64,000 nucleotides of DNA from Fidelibacterota bacterium. Its GTDB lineage: Bacteria; Pseudomonadota; Alphaproteobacteria; Rhodospirillales; Rhodospirillaceae. Location: NCBI GenBank assembly GCA_947476895.1, contig CANJRX010000001.1:1-64000 (forward strand), given 5' to 3'. Below the pieces are notes generated by a model. That model saw nothing but the letters and a program-made list of their open reading frames with translations. It had not been told where the DNA came from and ran no database searches. Position numbers and translations under genes: made by a program. Every line of letters begins with the position of its first letter. Positions within the stretch are counted from its first letter, which is position 1. Below are positions 16,423 through 25,943 of this stretch, one piece after another.

Positions 16423-18705
16423 TCAGTGCGCCAAGGGATCGGGCCGCACTTGGAACTTCACGATCTGAGGTCCAGACACACCGTCGTCCCCACCTTCCTG
16501 ATGCCACACAGGTTGGGACGCGTAGGTGGCGAACACACCTTTGCCTTTCCAATCGGCTTTGGCGTCGTCGATCCGCCCTTCCATCCCGCGCGTGTGGAAA
16601 TCCATCGGATAAGGCACGCGCAGAACCGTCCATTTCTCGACGGTAGGATCAAAGGCGAGAAGCGAGTCGGAGTTTGAGCCGGCTAGCACCGGAACGTCTT
16701 TGCCTAAACCCAAGGTGTTATGAAGATCGACCCACATTAAATAGTGAAAGTCTGCCGAACCATTTTTCACGCCCTCGTAGTTGGGGCCGGGCGTATTGAA
16801 ATAGCTCCATCCTTCGGGACAGTGCTGTCCGGTTGCTGTGGGACCGCTCAGCACTTTGCATTTGGTACGATCAAGCTTGCCCAACCGCCCTTGCCCAAAG
16901 GCCGCCCACGCGACGCCGTTCGAACCAACCGACATGCCGCGCACATTGTAACCCTCGTAGCTGCCATCCGGTAACTTCGCTGGTTCGTAGACTTCAGTCC
17001 GGCACGTTTCGGGGGGATTGGTGCCCGGGCTGAACTTCACGAGTTGGCTCGGCCACGGGCCGGTTTTTCCGTACCACATTGACGCATCGGTAAGGTCAAC
17101 GTCTTGGCCATATAAAAAGCCAGTGATGCGCGTATCTTTCTTCGGATCAATCGCAGCTTCGCCTGTTTTAGATCCGCTAATCGCATTGCCTTCATCCGCA
17201 GCTGTCGCGCCGTTGGCAGGATTGTTCCACTGCTTGCGGTCCGGCGTGATAGGTGAAGCGTTGAGCGCGGCGACCTTTGACGGCGTGGTCGAATTGGTAT
17301 CGACAACCAGCGGGCACCAGCCGGCGGATTTTGCCGGATCATGGGTTTTGTCCCACTCAGCAACCTCAACCCAGCCGGCAACGTTGTCGCCGCCGCTGTG
17401 ATACATTTTGCCGTCGGTTGACGGCATCAGATGCTGAAGGTTGCTGCACATCGGCACACCTTCGATTTTATTGGTCTTCGGATCCCAAATTACAAACGTG
17501 GAAACGGCCTTGCCCGGCTGAGGCCAATACTTTGCGTACTTACTCACGGCGGCATCCGCGCAGTACGGCAACTTCTGTGGCGCGCGCGCATAGTCTTTCG
17601 GATCACGAAAACCACGATCAGTGATCCAGAGACGCCCTTTACTATCGAGGATCGGGTTGTGCGGAACGCCGACCTTCTGAGGATCGGGAGTCGTGAGAAG
17701 CTCGACGCCATCTGTTCCGTTTACTTTGTACGCGAACTCCGTCTGCGAGTGCGTAACAGGGTTCAAGACTTCGATGTGGCCCGTTCCACTGATCACGCCA
17801 TAAACAGGACCGTTCGCGTTTACAGTCGGGTCATTGCGATATGTCGCCGTAAGGTCGTGATTGTAGCGCCCGTTGGCCCAGTCCCACGAGGTGAGGACGA
17901 TATTACGTTCCGCACCTTGCGGACGTGGCGGCGCTTCTTTCGGAAGTTCGCCCTTCGCGACTCTTTGTGTGAAGTCGACGAACATGTTTAAACCGCGCAC
18001 ACGCCCAAATTGCGTCATCCGGTTTTGCATGGCCGCGGCATGTTCTGGTCCAGTGTTGCCGAGCGCCTGGTCGCCAGCTTCGCGCGCTTTGGTAATGCGC
18101 TCGGCCCAACCCTCCGGCGTGTTATCCGACAATGTGCGTGTCAGCTTGTCTCCTTGCTGATGACACTGATGACAACCATCCTTCAGCAGTTGCAGCCATT
18201 GCTGCTGCGTCTGCATATTGGCCGCGATACCATTGCCTTTAGGTCCGGTGCCGGGAAATTCGCTCGCGGCCGGAATCTTAAACATCGCTTCCCAGTAGTT
18301 GGCCGGATAATAGTCCGCAGCCGCTTTGGCGTTGGGCGCCTGGACTGATTTGAGCGCGATATTTTTGCCCGGGGCGCCGTCGACGTGCGGTGAATCCACC
18401 AGACCGTATCCGCGCACCCAAATTTCATATTTTGCTTTCGGCAGTTCCGGGATCATGAAACGGCCTTGGTCGTCGGTGACGACCACTTTTATATAGCGTG
18501 TGGGAAGATCACTTGTTTGGGCGATCACCCAAACCCCGGCTTCGGGACCTTTAGCGCCCATGACGACACCGCCGATGCCGTCAGCCACAGTCGGCATATC
18601 CGCCGCCATACTCGCTGGGACGTAAGCCGCTCCCGAAATCAGCAGCCCCGATACCAACGTCCATGTAGTCGACAACAACGCACTGCGAAATTTGAGTTTC
18701 ATCAT
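16423..18705 (-). CDS. CxxCH cytochrome/beta-propeller protein with carboxypeptidase-regulatory-like domain, copy 1
   Basis: The protein has about 760 residues. Paired ATGs at 18705/18702 follow GGGAGGG; the upstream frame lacks a ribosome site. After a signal peptide comes a CarboxypepD_reg-like domain (G-G-V-V-M-G-A-K-G-P-E-A-G-V-W-V, about 42-125). A C-H-Q-C-H haem c site follows near residue 177. The C-terminal 450 residues show beta-propeller repeats (G-V-P-H-N-P-I-L-D, L-W-I-T-D-R-G-F, G-M-S-V-G-S-N-G-V-A-W-A) like virginiamycin B lyase or SMP-30 folds. Six further cysteines are conserved with copies 2 and 3. It lies between the hydrolase gene and operon B, each boundary carrying a terminator or promoter signal. 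Probably periplasmic; the reaction is unknown. Confidence 0.85.
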   Translation of the reverse strand: MMKLKFRSALLSTTWTLVSGLLISGAAYVPASMAADMPTVADGIGGVVMGAKGPEAGVWVIAQTSDLPTRYIKVVVTDDQGRFMIPELPKAKYEIWVRGYGLVDSPHVDGAPGKNIALKSVQAPNAKAAADYYPANYWEAMFKIPAASEFPGTGPKGNGIAANMQTQQQWLQLLKDGCHQCHQQGDKLTRTLSDNTPEGWAERITKAREAGDQALGNTGPEHAAAMQNRMTQFGRVRGLNMFVDFTQRVAKGELPKEAPPRPQGAERNIVLTSWDWANGRYNHDLTATYRNDPTVNANGPVYGVISGTGHIEVLNPVTHSQTEFAYKVNGTDGVELLTTPDPQKVGVPHNPILDSKGRLWITDRGFRDPKDYARAPQKLPYCADAAVSKYAKYWPQPGKAVSTFVIWDPKTNKIEGVPMCSNLQHLMPSTDGKMYHSGGDNVAGWVEVAEWDKTHDPAKSAGWCPLVVDTNSTTPSKVAALNASPITPDRKQWNNPANGATAADEGNAISGSKTGEAAIDPKKDTRITGFLYGQDVDLTDASMWYGKTGPWPSQLVKFSPGTNPPETCRTEVYEPAKLPDGSYEGYNVRGMSVGSNGVAWAAFGQGRLGKLDRTKCKVLSGPTATGQHCPEGWSYFNTPGPNYEGVKNGSADFHYLMWVDLHNTLGLGKDVPVLAGSNSDSLLAFDPTVEKWTVLRVPYPMDFHTRGMEGRIDDAKADWKGKGVFATYASQPVWHQEGGDDGVSGPQIVKFQVRPDPLAH

Positions 18706-18818
18706 CTCACCCTCCCAGGATATCGACCGAAACAAACTCCACTCCGCGTACTCTACAATAAAGGCCGGTCGACCGGTACGCTTGCTTTCAATGTGCGATG
18801 CGACTTCACATAAGGAAA

Positions 18819-18845
18819 CGCTCCCGTCGGGGTCCGACGGGAGCG
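18819..18845 (-). terminator. Rho-independent terminator after the secreted hydrolase
   Basis: A perfect 12-base stem (CGCTCCCGTCGG against CCGACGGGAGCG) has a 3-base loop and is followed on the minus strand by TTTCCTTATG. It lies 34 bases past the hydrolase stop, separating it from the cytochrome gene at 18705. Confidence 0.8.
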
Positions 18846-18878
18846 CTTAACGCCACGTATCCTGCTGAAGTGAAACGG

Positions 18879-20303
18879 TTAGAAGGGGTGCGCGAGCCCC
18901 GGCCAGTACGCCCGGTCAAACGGCGTAACAAAATCGTGGCTGACAAATCGCGGTTGCTTGGGATCGACGGCGCTTGCACGCGCCGCAAGCGCGGCCGGGG
19001 CCGTATCTGGCCAAGCGCCCTTGTCGAGCCGCTGGACCATGGTTTCCAGCGCGGCCACTGTCTCGGCCACCGACTGCGAACAATGGCCGGTCGCATCGAT
19101 GAAGCCCGTGCGGTAGTTAGCCTCTTGTCCCTTTTTCTTCACTTCGTTCGCGTAGCCGAGAAGAAGATGCGGCGGCAAAAGCGCGTCGCCCAAACCGTGG
19201 ATGTGAAGCACCGGCACTTTGATATCACCGGACAGCAAACGTCCCGGCGTGAGCCAGTAATTAACGCCTTCGCGTGATCCCTCGATACGCGGCTGCGCAT
19301 TAATCTTCGCGAGGTCCGCGTCCACGCCCTTAGCGCCGCCAAGGCCGGCACGTTCATAAAGCTTCGCGATAATCTCTTTCTGCTCGGGCATAGAGCCTTG
19401 TGCATAGAAACGTGCATAGTCGATGCCGGTGTTCCACGACGCAACGCCGGCGACATTGTCATAGAGCTGCCGACGCGTGACCGCATTTTTGAGGCCGTCC
19501 ATCGCGGACTCAAACATGGCTGTCTCCATTGAATCCAAATTGCCTGCCGTAGGCCGTGCCGGTTTCCCGCCGATCGCACCCCACATCGGATACTGCGAGA
19601 GAACCACAGCCAGGGCCACGCGCGCGCGGCCCTCAGGTGTTTTCTTGGCCTGCTCAAGCACGACTGCCCATTCGTCGTAAGCCGCCGGCAATTGGCTTTC
19701 CATCACAGGCGCGATCTTGAGGTTAGACGTCGGCGCCAGCAGCCCTTTGAGGGCGAACGGCAGATCAAGCCAGGTGTTGGCAACCGCGAGGCCACCAGTT
19801 CCGCGTGCGTTGAAAGCAACCGCGCCATTGATGATCTCGGGATGTTTCTCAGCCATGGCAAGGGCAGTGAAGCCGCCACCCGAGCAACCCATTTGAATGG
19901 TGTGCTTTCCCTTCCCGTGCTTTGCGATCACCTTTTGAATGACGGCGACCTGCGCATCCAGTTCGGAAATGGGATCATTCTTATTCATACGCTCAGGATG
20001 ACGCCCCGTGCCCACGTAAGCATAGCCATGCGAGAGCAAATAGGTGGCGAGGGGACCGTCCTCGCGACCATCGGCGTCAAGGTCACTGACAATGATGCCG
20101 TTCCAGGTTTTGGGAACAGAGATCTTATAAGGGTAGCCCGAAGGCAACGTCCCCGTTTCCCGATCTATACCTGCTAATGGCGCAGCTGCCGGCGCGCTTG
20201 CAGCTTCGGCCGTAAACACGGGCGCTAAGGTGGGCGCTGACGTGAGCGCCGAGAAAAGAAGTAGAGCGCCCGTATACCGAGCCAACCGTTTATTCACCGA
20301 CAT
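18879..20303 (-). CDS. Secreted alpha/beta hydrolase
   Basis: The protein has 474 residues with a Sec signal (about 1-35); the ATG follows GGGGAGG. The alpha/beta hydrolase core has nucleophile elbow G-C-S-G-G-G near residue 144, a likely acid in H-G-L-G-D-A near 372 and a likely histidine in A-T-G-H-C-S near 408. The catalytic triad therefore appears complete. A large lid region (about 170-330) separates the elbow from the acid. I cannot assign a substrate; esters or oligomers are possible. It heads the operon B neighbourhood with its own promoter and terminator, so co-regulation with the cytochrome module is plausible but not shown. Confidence 0.8.
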   Translation of the reverse strand: MSVNKRLARYTGALLLFSALTSAPTLAPVFTAEAASAPAAAPLAGIDRETGTLPSGYPYKISVPKTWNGIIVSDLDADGREDGPLATYLLSHGYAYVGTGRHPERMNKNDPISELDAQVAVIQKVIAKHGKGKHTIQMGCSGGGFTALAMAEKHPEIINGAVAFNARGTGGLAVANTWLDLPFALKGLLAPTSNLKIAPVMESQLPAAYDEWAVVLEQAKKTPEGRARVALAVVLSQYPMWGAIGGKPARPTAGNLDSMETAMFESAMDGLKNAVTRRQLYDNVAGVASWNTGIDYARFYAQGSMPEQKEIIAKLYERAGLGGAKGVDADLAKINAQPRIEGSREGVNYWLTPGRLLSGDIKVPVLHIHGLGDALLPPHLLLGYANEVKKKGQEANYRTGFIDATGHCSQSVAETVAALETMVQRLDKGAWPDTAPAALAARASAVDPKQPRFVSHDFVTPFDRAYWPGLAHPF

Positions 20304-20379
20304 CTAAGCCTCCCCGCTAAGTGATGCGGATGAATGTTAGTTGAAGGGTCGTAGTTCGACTAGCGCTGTGATGCGGCGG

Positions 20380-20407
20380 TTTATATCGTTTATTGTGGGA
20401 ATTGAAA
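20380..20407 (-). promoter_or_regulatory. Candidate promoter for the secreted hydrolase
   Basis: On the minus strand TTTCAA (20402-20407) and TATAAA (20380-20385) are spaced by 16 bases, about 75 bases upstream of the ATG at 20303. The segment is AT-rich compared with its surroundings. Prediction by eye only. Confidence 0.4.
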
Positions 20408-20461
20408 GGTTTCTGAAAGGAATAACGGAGCGGTGGCCCACTGCGCACTCACAACACCCCC

Positions 20462-22036
20462 TTAAGAGCAAACCTTCGGTTTGCAATAGTATTGCCTGGT
20501 ATCTTTGATGCGCACTAAATCTTTCCTATTCGGGACGGGAAATTTAGCGGCAAGGGCTTCTGCGTAGTCCCAATTTTTTTGCGACGGCGCGCGTTGTGCT
20601 TTTTCTTCATAAAACTCAATGAGCTGAGATCGCGCGTAACTATTTCCATCTTGAGCTGCTGCCGTGACCGCCGCCTCTACTTCATTCAGGTTTAACGTGC
20701 CAAATGCATCTATGAGAGTTCGCCACCCTGCAAAATCCTGGCGCGCTGCATTTGCCATTTCTGGATCGGCGGCAAACTTCACAAATAGGTCCATTGCTTT
20801 GACTTCAGCTTTTTTCATGTCGTAGATGAAAATCGCGGCCGCCGCACTTCCTTGCCTATATTGCGTAACCACCTGAGATGCTAACCGCGGATCTATCGGA
20901 GTTTTTTCTTCCAAGGCCATACTAAGCGTACCAATCGCACTATCGCTCGCCGCCAAAAGACGGGTTCGTTCAGAGCGTTGCGCCATAAAATCTTCAAGCA
21001 CTATGCGATCAGCGCCGGGCGGCAACAATGTGCGGGCTTGAGTTCGCGCATTGTCTTCATAAACGCCCATTTCTTGCTGAATAAGAGCCGCGCTATTCGC
21101 GGTCGGTACGGGGTTGGGATTTAAGTTGAGCAATGTTGTCTGTTGTTCTGGCAGCTTGTTCGCTTGTGCCTTCAGAGCTTCCATTTCTGCACGAAGGCGC
21201 GTGAGCTCATCGTTGCTCCCCGCGCCGGATGACCCAGCGCCGCCTTGATTAGTTAAGCCTGCAAAATAAAATTGACCTTCGATTGGCGAGGTGGCGAGCC
21301 ACGGCTGCTGCTGGCCACTGGTGGATTGCTTTACCTTCAAACCGACGGTGTTAAATGTTGCAAATACATCGAGCGAAGGCATACGGATGGCCGCCGCAAG
21401 AGCAGTGGTGTACGGCGAATTCCCGCCCGTACCGTCACTAGCTACATTTCCCGGCTGTGTCGCATAGCTGATTACTGTACCTGCTGGGGCGCTGACTTGC
21501 GCGAGGCCTGAAGAGACCGCCCGCAAGCCTCGTCCGCCGAATGGATTGTTGCGGCACGCATCGAGAATAACGATGTTCAGCCGGTTGCCGGCATTCGCCA
21601 TTTCATCCAATACAAATCCCACATCCACCAGTTCGTATTTAATGTCCGATTCCTGAGTGATGTTGGCGGTAACGGGGATGATGTAATTGGCTCCATTCAC
21701 TTGGACGCCGTGACCTGAATAGTAAAACAGCCCCACTGCGCCGCCGCGCAGAGCATTGCCGAAGTCGCGGATGGCGCGCTCGATAGCGGGCCGATCAGCA
21801 TCGATGAGCGGTTTGCCGCCTATTAATTGAAAGCCCACGCCCGCAAGCGTTTTGGCCATGAGCCGCGCGTCATTCGTGGGGTTCACCAGAGGCGTAGCGT
21901 TTTTGTATGCAGCGTTGCCGATGATCAGCGCCACGCGCTTCTCGGTTTGACCCGTGATCACCACGTCGCGGGTTTGGGCGACGGCAGGCATCGCCGTTAG
22001 TAACAAGATGAAGAGAAAAATCCCCCGCCTTATCAT
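20462..22036 (-). CDS. Exported caspase-like (peptidase C14) protein
   Basis: The protein has 524 residues. The ATG at 22036 sits after GGGGGACGG; a further ATG at 22051 is possible but lacks a site. A signal peptide (to about residue 20, A-V-A-Q) suggests a periplasmic location. The p20-like domain starts R-V-A-L-I-I-G-N-A-A-Y near residue 33. The catalytic His is in Y-Y-S-G-H-G (about 109) and the catalytic Cys in I-L-D-A-C-R-N-N-P (about 160), so the dyad is intact. The C-terminal half is helical with a short coiled-coil segment (L-R-A-E-M-E-A-L-K-A-Q) near 285 and no recognised domain. Such metacaspase-like proteins cleave after basic residues; targets are unknown. Confidence 0.9.
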   Translation of the reverse strand: MIRRGIFLFILLLTAMPAVAQTRDVVITGQTEKRVALIIGNAAYKNATPLVNPTNDARLMAKTLAGVGFQLIGGKPLIDADRPAIERAIRDFGNALRGGAVGLFYYSGHGVQVNGANYIIPVTANITQESDIKYELVDVGFVLDEMANAGNRLNIVILDACRNNPFGGRGLRAVSSGLAQVSAPAGTVISYATQPGNVASDGTGGNSPYTTALAAAIRMPSLDVFATFNTVGLKVKQSTSGQQQPWLATSPIEGQFYFAGLTNQGGAGSSGAGSNDELTRLRAEMEALKAQANKLPEQQTTLLNLNPNPVPTANSAALIQQEMGVYEDNARTQARTLLPPGADRIVLEDFMAQRSERTRLLAASDSAIGTLSMALEEKTPIDPRLASQVVTQYRQGSAAAAIFIYDMKKAEVKAMDLFVKFAADPEMANAARQDFAGWRTLIDAFGTLNLNEVEAAVTAAAQDGNSYARSQLIEFYEEKAQRAPSQKNWDYAEALAAKFPVPNRKDLVRIKDTRQYYCKPKVCS

Positions 22037-22151
22037 GGCGCCGTCCCCCATTTGACCCGTGCCAGCCTAGCTTATCAGCCGAACGGTCATCAATCATCGC
22101 GGGCGAATCCGCCCAAAAAGTGGCAGGTCGTTTAGGGAGCGGAAATGCGAA

Positions 22152-22241
<90 letters not shown>

Positions 22242-22257
22242 GATCGCAAGGAGGATC

Positions 22258-22285
22258 GTCACTTATATATAGTCACTCATATATA
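22258..22285. repeat. Tandem 14-base repeat upstream of tRNA-Ser(CGA)
   Basis: GTCACTTATATATA is followed directly by GTCACTCATATATA, differing at one base. It lies 17 bases upstream of the tRNA on its promoter side. The TATATA cores are the most AT-rich bases nearby, so one probably supplies the -10 element. Confidence 0.7.
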
Positions 22286-22390
22286 GGTGTGCCGATCCCA
22301 TAGGCGCGCGGAAACTAACCTAAGGCGCTGCCGGCTGCAACTGCCCCTTCCGGCCTTATTTTTCCAACGTATTCAGAGAACTAGGACGAT

Positions 22391-23782
22391 TTACTCGTCG
22401 GCGTGGGTGCCCATGAGGTCCACGGACCCATCGCCCGGGGGTACGGCCTGGGGCGACATCATCGGCGGGGCACAGCGGTCCAGCATGTCCTTATAGTGAT
22501 CGCGCACCCGTTCCAGGTTCATGCGGTTCAGGAACGACGAATAGGCGATGTAGGACAAAACGAAGCGCAAATCCCGCGCCCACGGCGGTAGGAAGCGCGG
22601 GAATGTGCAGAGGCCATGGGCCGCCAGTGTGGTGATGGCCGGCATGTCGTCGATGTCCATCTTTCCGGCGAACAGCAGGCGGATACAATCCACCCGCGTT
22701 TCCTGCACGGCGATGCGCAGGAAATTGTGCACGCGCACGAGGCCTTCCAGATAAACCGAATCCTTCGTGAACGGTCCACCGCCCTCCACCAACCCACCAC
22801 GCGTGATGCGCCGCGCGTTTTCAAAAGCCGAGAAATCATTCTGCGTGCGCTCGCGAAAGAACCGATAGAGCTCGAGAAAATTTGCGCCGTCCATCGACAT
22901 TTGAATCGCGAGCACGCGGTCGGCCAGGCGCAACAGACGCGACGGATCCATGGCGCCGGAGATCAATTCAGCAAATACCGCAAGGCCTTCTTGTGTGCGC
23001 GTGGTGCCAGGATGACCGGCTGCCAAGATCGGAAAGGCGCTTTGCGCCGCGCCATTTAATGACGTTGCGATATGCACAAATGCCTCGTGTTGCACGAGTT
23101 GTGCGAGGTCGCGGTCCGAGAACACGGCGTCTTTGCGAATGCGGATATAGCGTGCGCCGGCCAGTGCGTTCGAGGAAAGATGATCGACGATTTCAATTTT
23201 CGGCGCGGCTTCGGCGAAGTGGCGCGCCAGAATCTTGGCCATGCGTAGCGCGAGTTCCTGCGACGTTGTTGTCGCTTCGGTCTTTGCATCGAGATTGATT
23301 TCGAGATTGTGGAAAGACCCCAGCACGTAATCGAGCATGCGCGCGAGGTCGAGCGGCCGCACATCGCAGTTCAACAAATCCGACTGCGGCGAGCCGTAGA
23401 GTTTCACCGACTGACGATGAAATTCTTTGGTGCCGATGCCGGCCAACATATCGGCGCCGACGCCGATGACGTCGGCGATGCGCAACAGCCAAGCCTGTAC
23501 GGGTCCATCGCCATCAATAAGCGCGCGGGCGGCACGCAAGCCTTCGTGCACCGGTGCGGCATCAAGGGGCGTGTAGGTAACTTTGGGCAATTCCTTGGCG
23601 CCGGCGTCGAAAAACGCCTTGGCCACTTCCGGTCCCCAGGCCACGGCCCGGAGCACCCGGACGGGCTTTTCGGCCTTCCGGAGCAGGACGGCGGCGGCCT
23701 GCAGGCGCTCGATAGATTGGGGCGAAAGCCGGTCGGAAGGGGGGAGCGGAGCTGTTAAATCGGGGGTGGCGGAGCCTTCCAT
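22391..23782 (-). CDS. DUF1704 / QEGLA-motif metallopeptidase-like protein
   Basis: The protein has 463 residues. The ATG at 23782 is chosen over a TTG 15 bases upstream; AGG lies about 10 bases before it. It matches the 'flavohemoglobin expression-modulating QEGLA motif' family (DUF1704, TIGR02421-like). Q-H-E-A-F-V-H near residue 225 followed by T-Q-E-G-L-A-V-F-A-E near 258 forms an H-E-x-x-x-H...E zinc site like that of the family's eukaryotic relatives, which are tyrosine carboxypeptidases. The bacterial substrate is not known. It is divergent from rplU, with a CtrA-type box in between. Likely cytoplasmic: no signal peptide. Confidence 0.88.
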   Translation of the reverse strand: MEGSATPDLTAPLPPSDRLSPQSIERLQAAAVLLRKAEKPVRVLRAVAWGPEVAKAFFDAGAKELPKVTYTPLDAAPVHEGLRAARALIDGDGPVQAWLLRIADVIGVGADMLAGIGTKEFHRQSVKLYGSPQSDLLNCDVRPLDLARMLDYVLGSFHNLEINLDAKTEATTTSQELALRMAKILARHFAEAAPKIEIVDHLSSNALAGARYIRIRKDAVFSDRDLAQLVQHEAFVHIATSLNGAAQSAFPILAAGHPGTTRTQEGLAVFAELISGAMDPSRLLRLADRVLAIQMSMDGANFLELYRFFRERTQNDFSAFENARRITRGGLVEGGGPFTKDSVYLEGLVRVHNFLRIAVQETRVDCIRLLFAGKMDIDDMPAITTLAAHGLCTFPRFLPPWARDLRFVLSYIAYSSFLNRMNLERVRDHYKDMLDRCAPPMMSPQAVPPGDGSVDLMGTHADE

Positions 23783-23863
23783 GGATTTACCTAACAACCG
23801 CCCGAGTGTTTTGGCTTTGTTCCGGGTTTTGATCCATAGGTCTAAGTCTTTGTAAAGTAATAG

Positions 23864-23878
23864 TTAATGCGCTATTAA
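23864..23878. promoter_or_regulatory. CtrA-type box TTAA-N7-TTAA
   Basis: TTAATGCGCTATTAA matches the full alphaproteobacterial CtrA consensus TTAA-N7-TTAA. It forms part of a perfect dyad GTTAAT-GCGCT-ATTAAC (23863-23879). It lies about 80 bases upstream of the QEGLA gene start and 40 bases upstream of the rplU -35 element, so it could act on either. Functional binding is inference. Confidence 0.5.
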
Positions 23879-23917
23879 CGCGCGGGTGGCGATATCCCCT
23901 TGGCCTGCCACGCGCCA

Positions 23918-23945
23918 TTGACTCAAGGGTGCCCCTCAGTATATT
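23918..23945 (+). promoter_or_regulatory. rplU-rpmA promoter
   Basis: TTGACT (23918-23923) and TATATT (23940-23945) are spaced by 16 bases, giving a predicted start near 23952 and an 80-base leader before rplU. It is the best sigma-70-like match in this intergenic region. Confidence 0.65.
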
Positions 23946-24033
23946 CACGCCGCTTCCGCGCGGGACCCATGAGCATTTCGTGATCAACCCGGTCACGACC
24001 CGCCGATATTTGCTTCATCAGGATTTCGAGACC

Positions 24034-24444
24034 ATGTTCGCAGTAATCAAGACGGGCGGCAAACAGTATCGCGTCAGCAAAGACGACGTTATCGCCATTG
24101 AAAAATTCGAAGCTGACGCCGGCTCCACCATCGTGTTCGACGAGGTGTTGATGCTGGGCGATCAAGTCGGCGCGCCGCGCGTCGTGAACGCTCAAGTGAC
24201 CGCCGAAGTCGTGCGCCAGTTCCGCGACGATAAGGTCATCATCTTCAAGAAGCGCCGCCGTAAGCACTATCGCCGCCGCAACGGCCATCGTCAGCACCTC
24301 ACCCTGGTGAAGATCACCGATATGGGCGTGGACCTGGCCACTGTTGCTGCGAAGCCGGCGAAGGCCGTCGCTGCTCCCAAGGCAGAAGGCGCCGCCAAGA
24401 AACCCGCCGCCAAAAAAGCGGCTAAGAAGACCACCGAAGCTTAA
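24034..24444 (+). CDS. rplU: Ribosomal protein bL21
   Basis: The protein has 136 residues starting [14 protein letters not shown] at the ATG at 24034. The open frame upstream to 23929 crosses the promoter and is not coding. The core 100 residues are typical bL21, which binds 23S rRNA in the large subunit. The C-terminal 35 residues form an Ala/Lys-rich tail ([13 protein letters not shown]), an extension frequent in alphaproteobacteria. rpmA follows after 25 bases. Confidence 0.97.
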   Translation: MFAVIKTGGKQYRVSKDDVIAIEKFEADAGSTIVFDEVLMLGDQVGAPRVVNAQVTAEVVRQFRDDKVIIFKKRRRKHYRRRNGHRQHLTLVKITDMGVDLATVAAKPAKAVAAPKAEGAAKKPAAKKAAKKTTEA

Positions 24445-24469
24445 GCTTCGGCATTAGGAGTACTTACGT

Positions 24470-24745
24470 ATGGCACATAAGAAATCAGGCGGCTCGTCAT
24501 CCAACGGCCGCGATACCATTGGCAAACGCCTTGGCATCAAAAAGTTCGGCGGTGAGCATGTCATCCCCGGCAACATTCTGGTCCGCCAGCGCGGCACCAA
24601 GTGGCATCCCGGCAAAGGCGTCGGCATGGGCCGCGACTACACCATTTTCGCCATCCTCGAAGGTCAGGTCACTTTCCAGACGTCTTCGAAGGGCCGCGTT
24701 TATGTTTCAGTGAAGCCGGAACCGGTACCGCAGGCTGCGGAATAA
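24470..24745 (+). CDS. rpmA: Ribosomal protein bL27
   Basis: The protein has 91 residues starting [15 protein letters not shown], the standard bL27 N-terminus that reaches toward the peptidyl-transferase centre. No cleavable N-terminal extension of the Firmicutes type is present. A G-T-K-W-H-P-G core and C-terminal strand region are intact. It forms the rplU-rpmA operon, closed by a terminator before obgE. Confidence 0.97.
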   Translation: MAHKKSGGSSSNGRDTIGKRLGIKKFGGEHVIPGNILVRQRGTKWHPGKGVGMGRDYTIFAILEGQVTFQTSSKGRVYVSVKPEPVPQAAE

Positions 24746-24794
24746 TAACGGCGGTTTTTCATCGCCGGCTTCCACGCTGGCGATCCCGTGGTTG

Positions 24795-25941
<1,147 letters not shown>

Positions 25942-25943
25942 GC

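Noticed and set aside
18765-18776. Perfect 12-base palindrome CCGGTCGACCGG near the cytochrome copy 1 start
   Set aside because: About 15 palindromes of this length are expected by chance in 64 kb, and nothing else supports a site.
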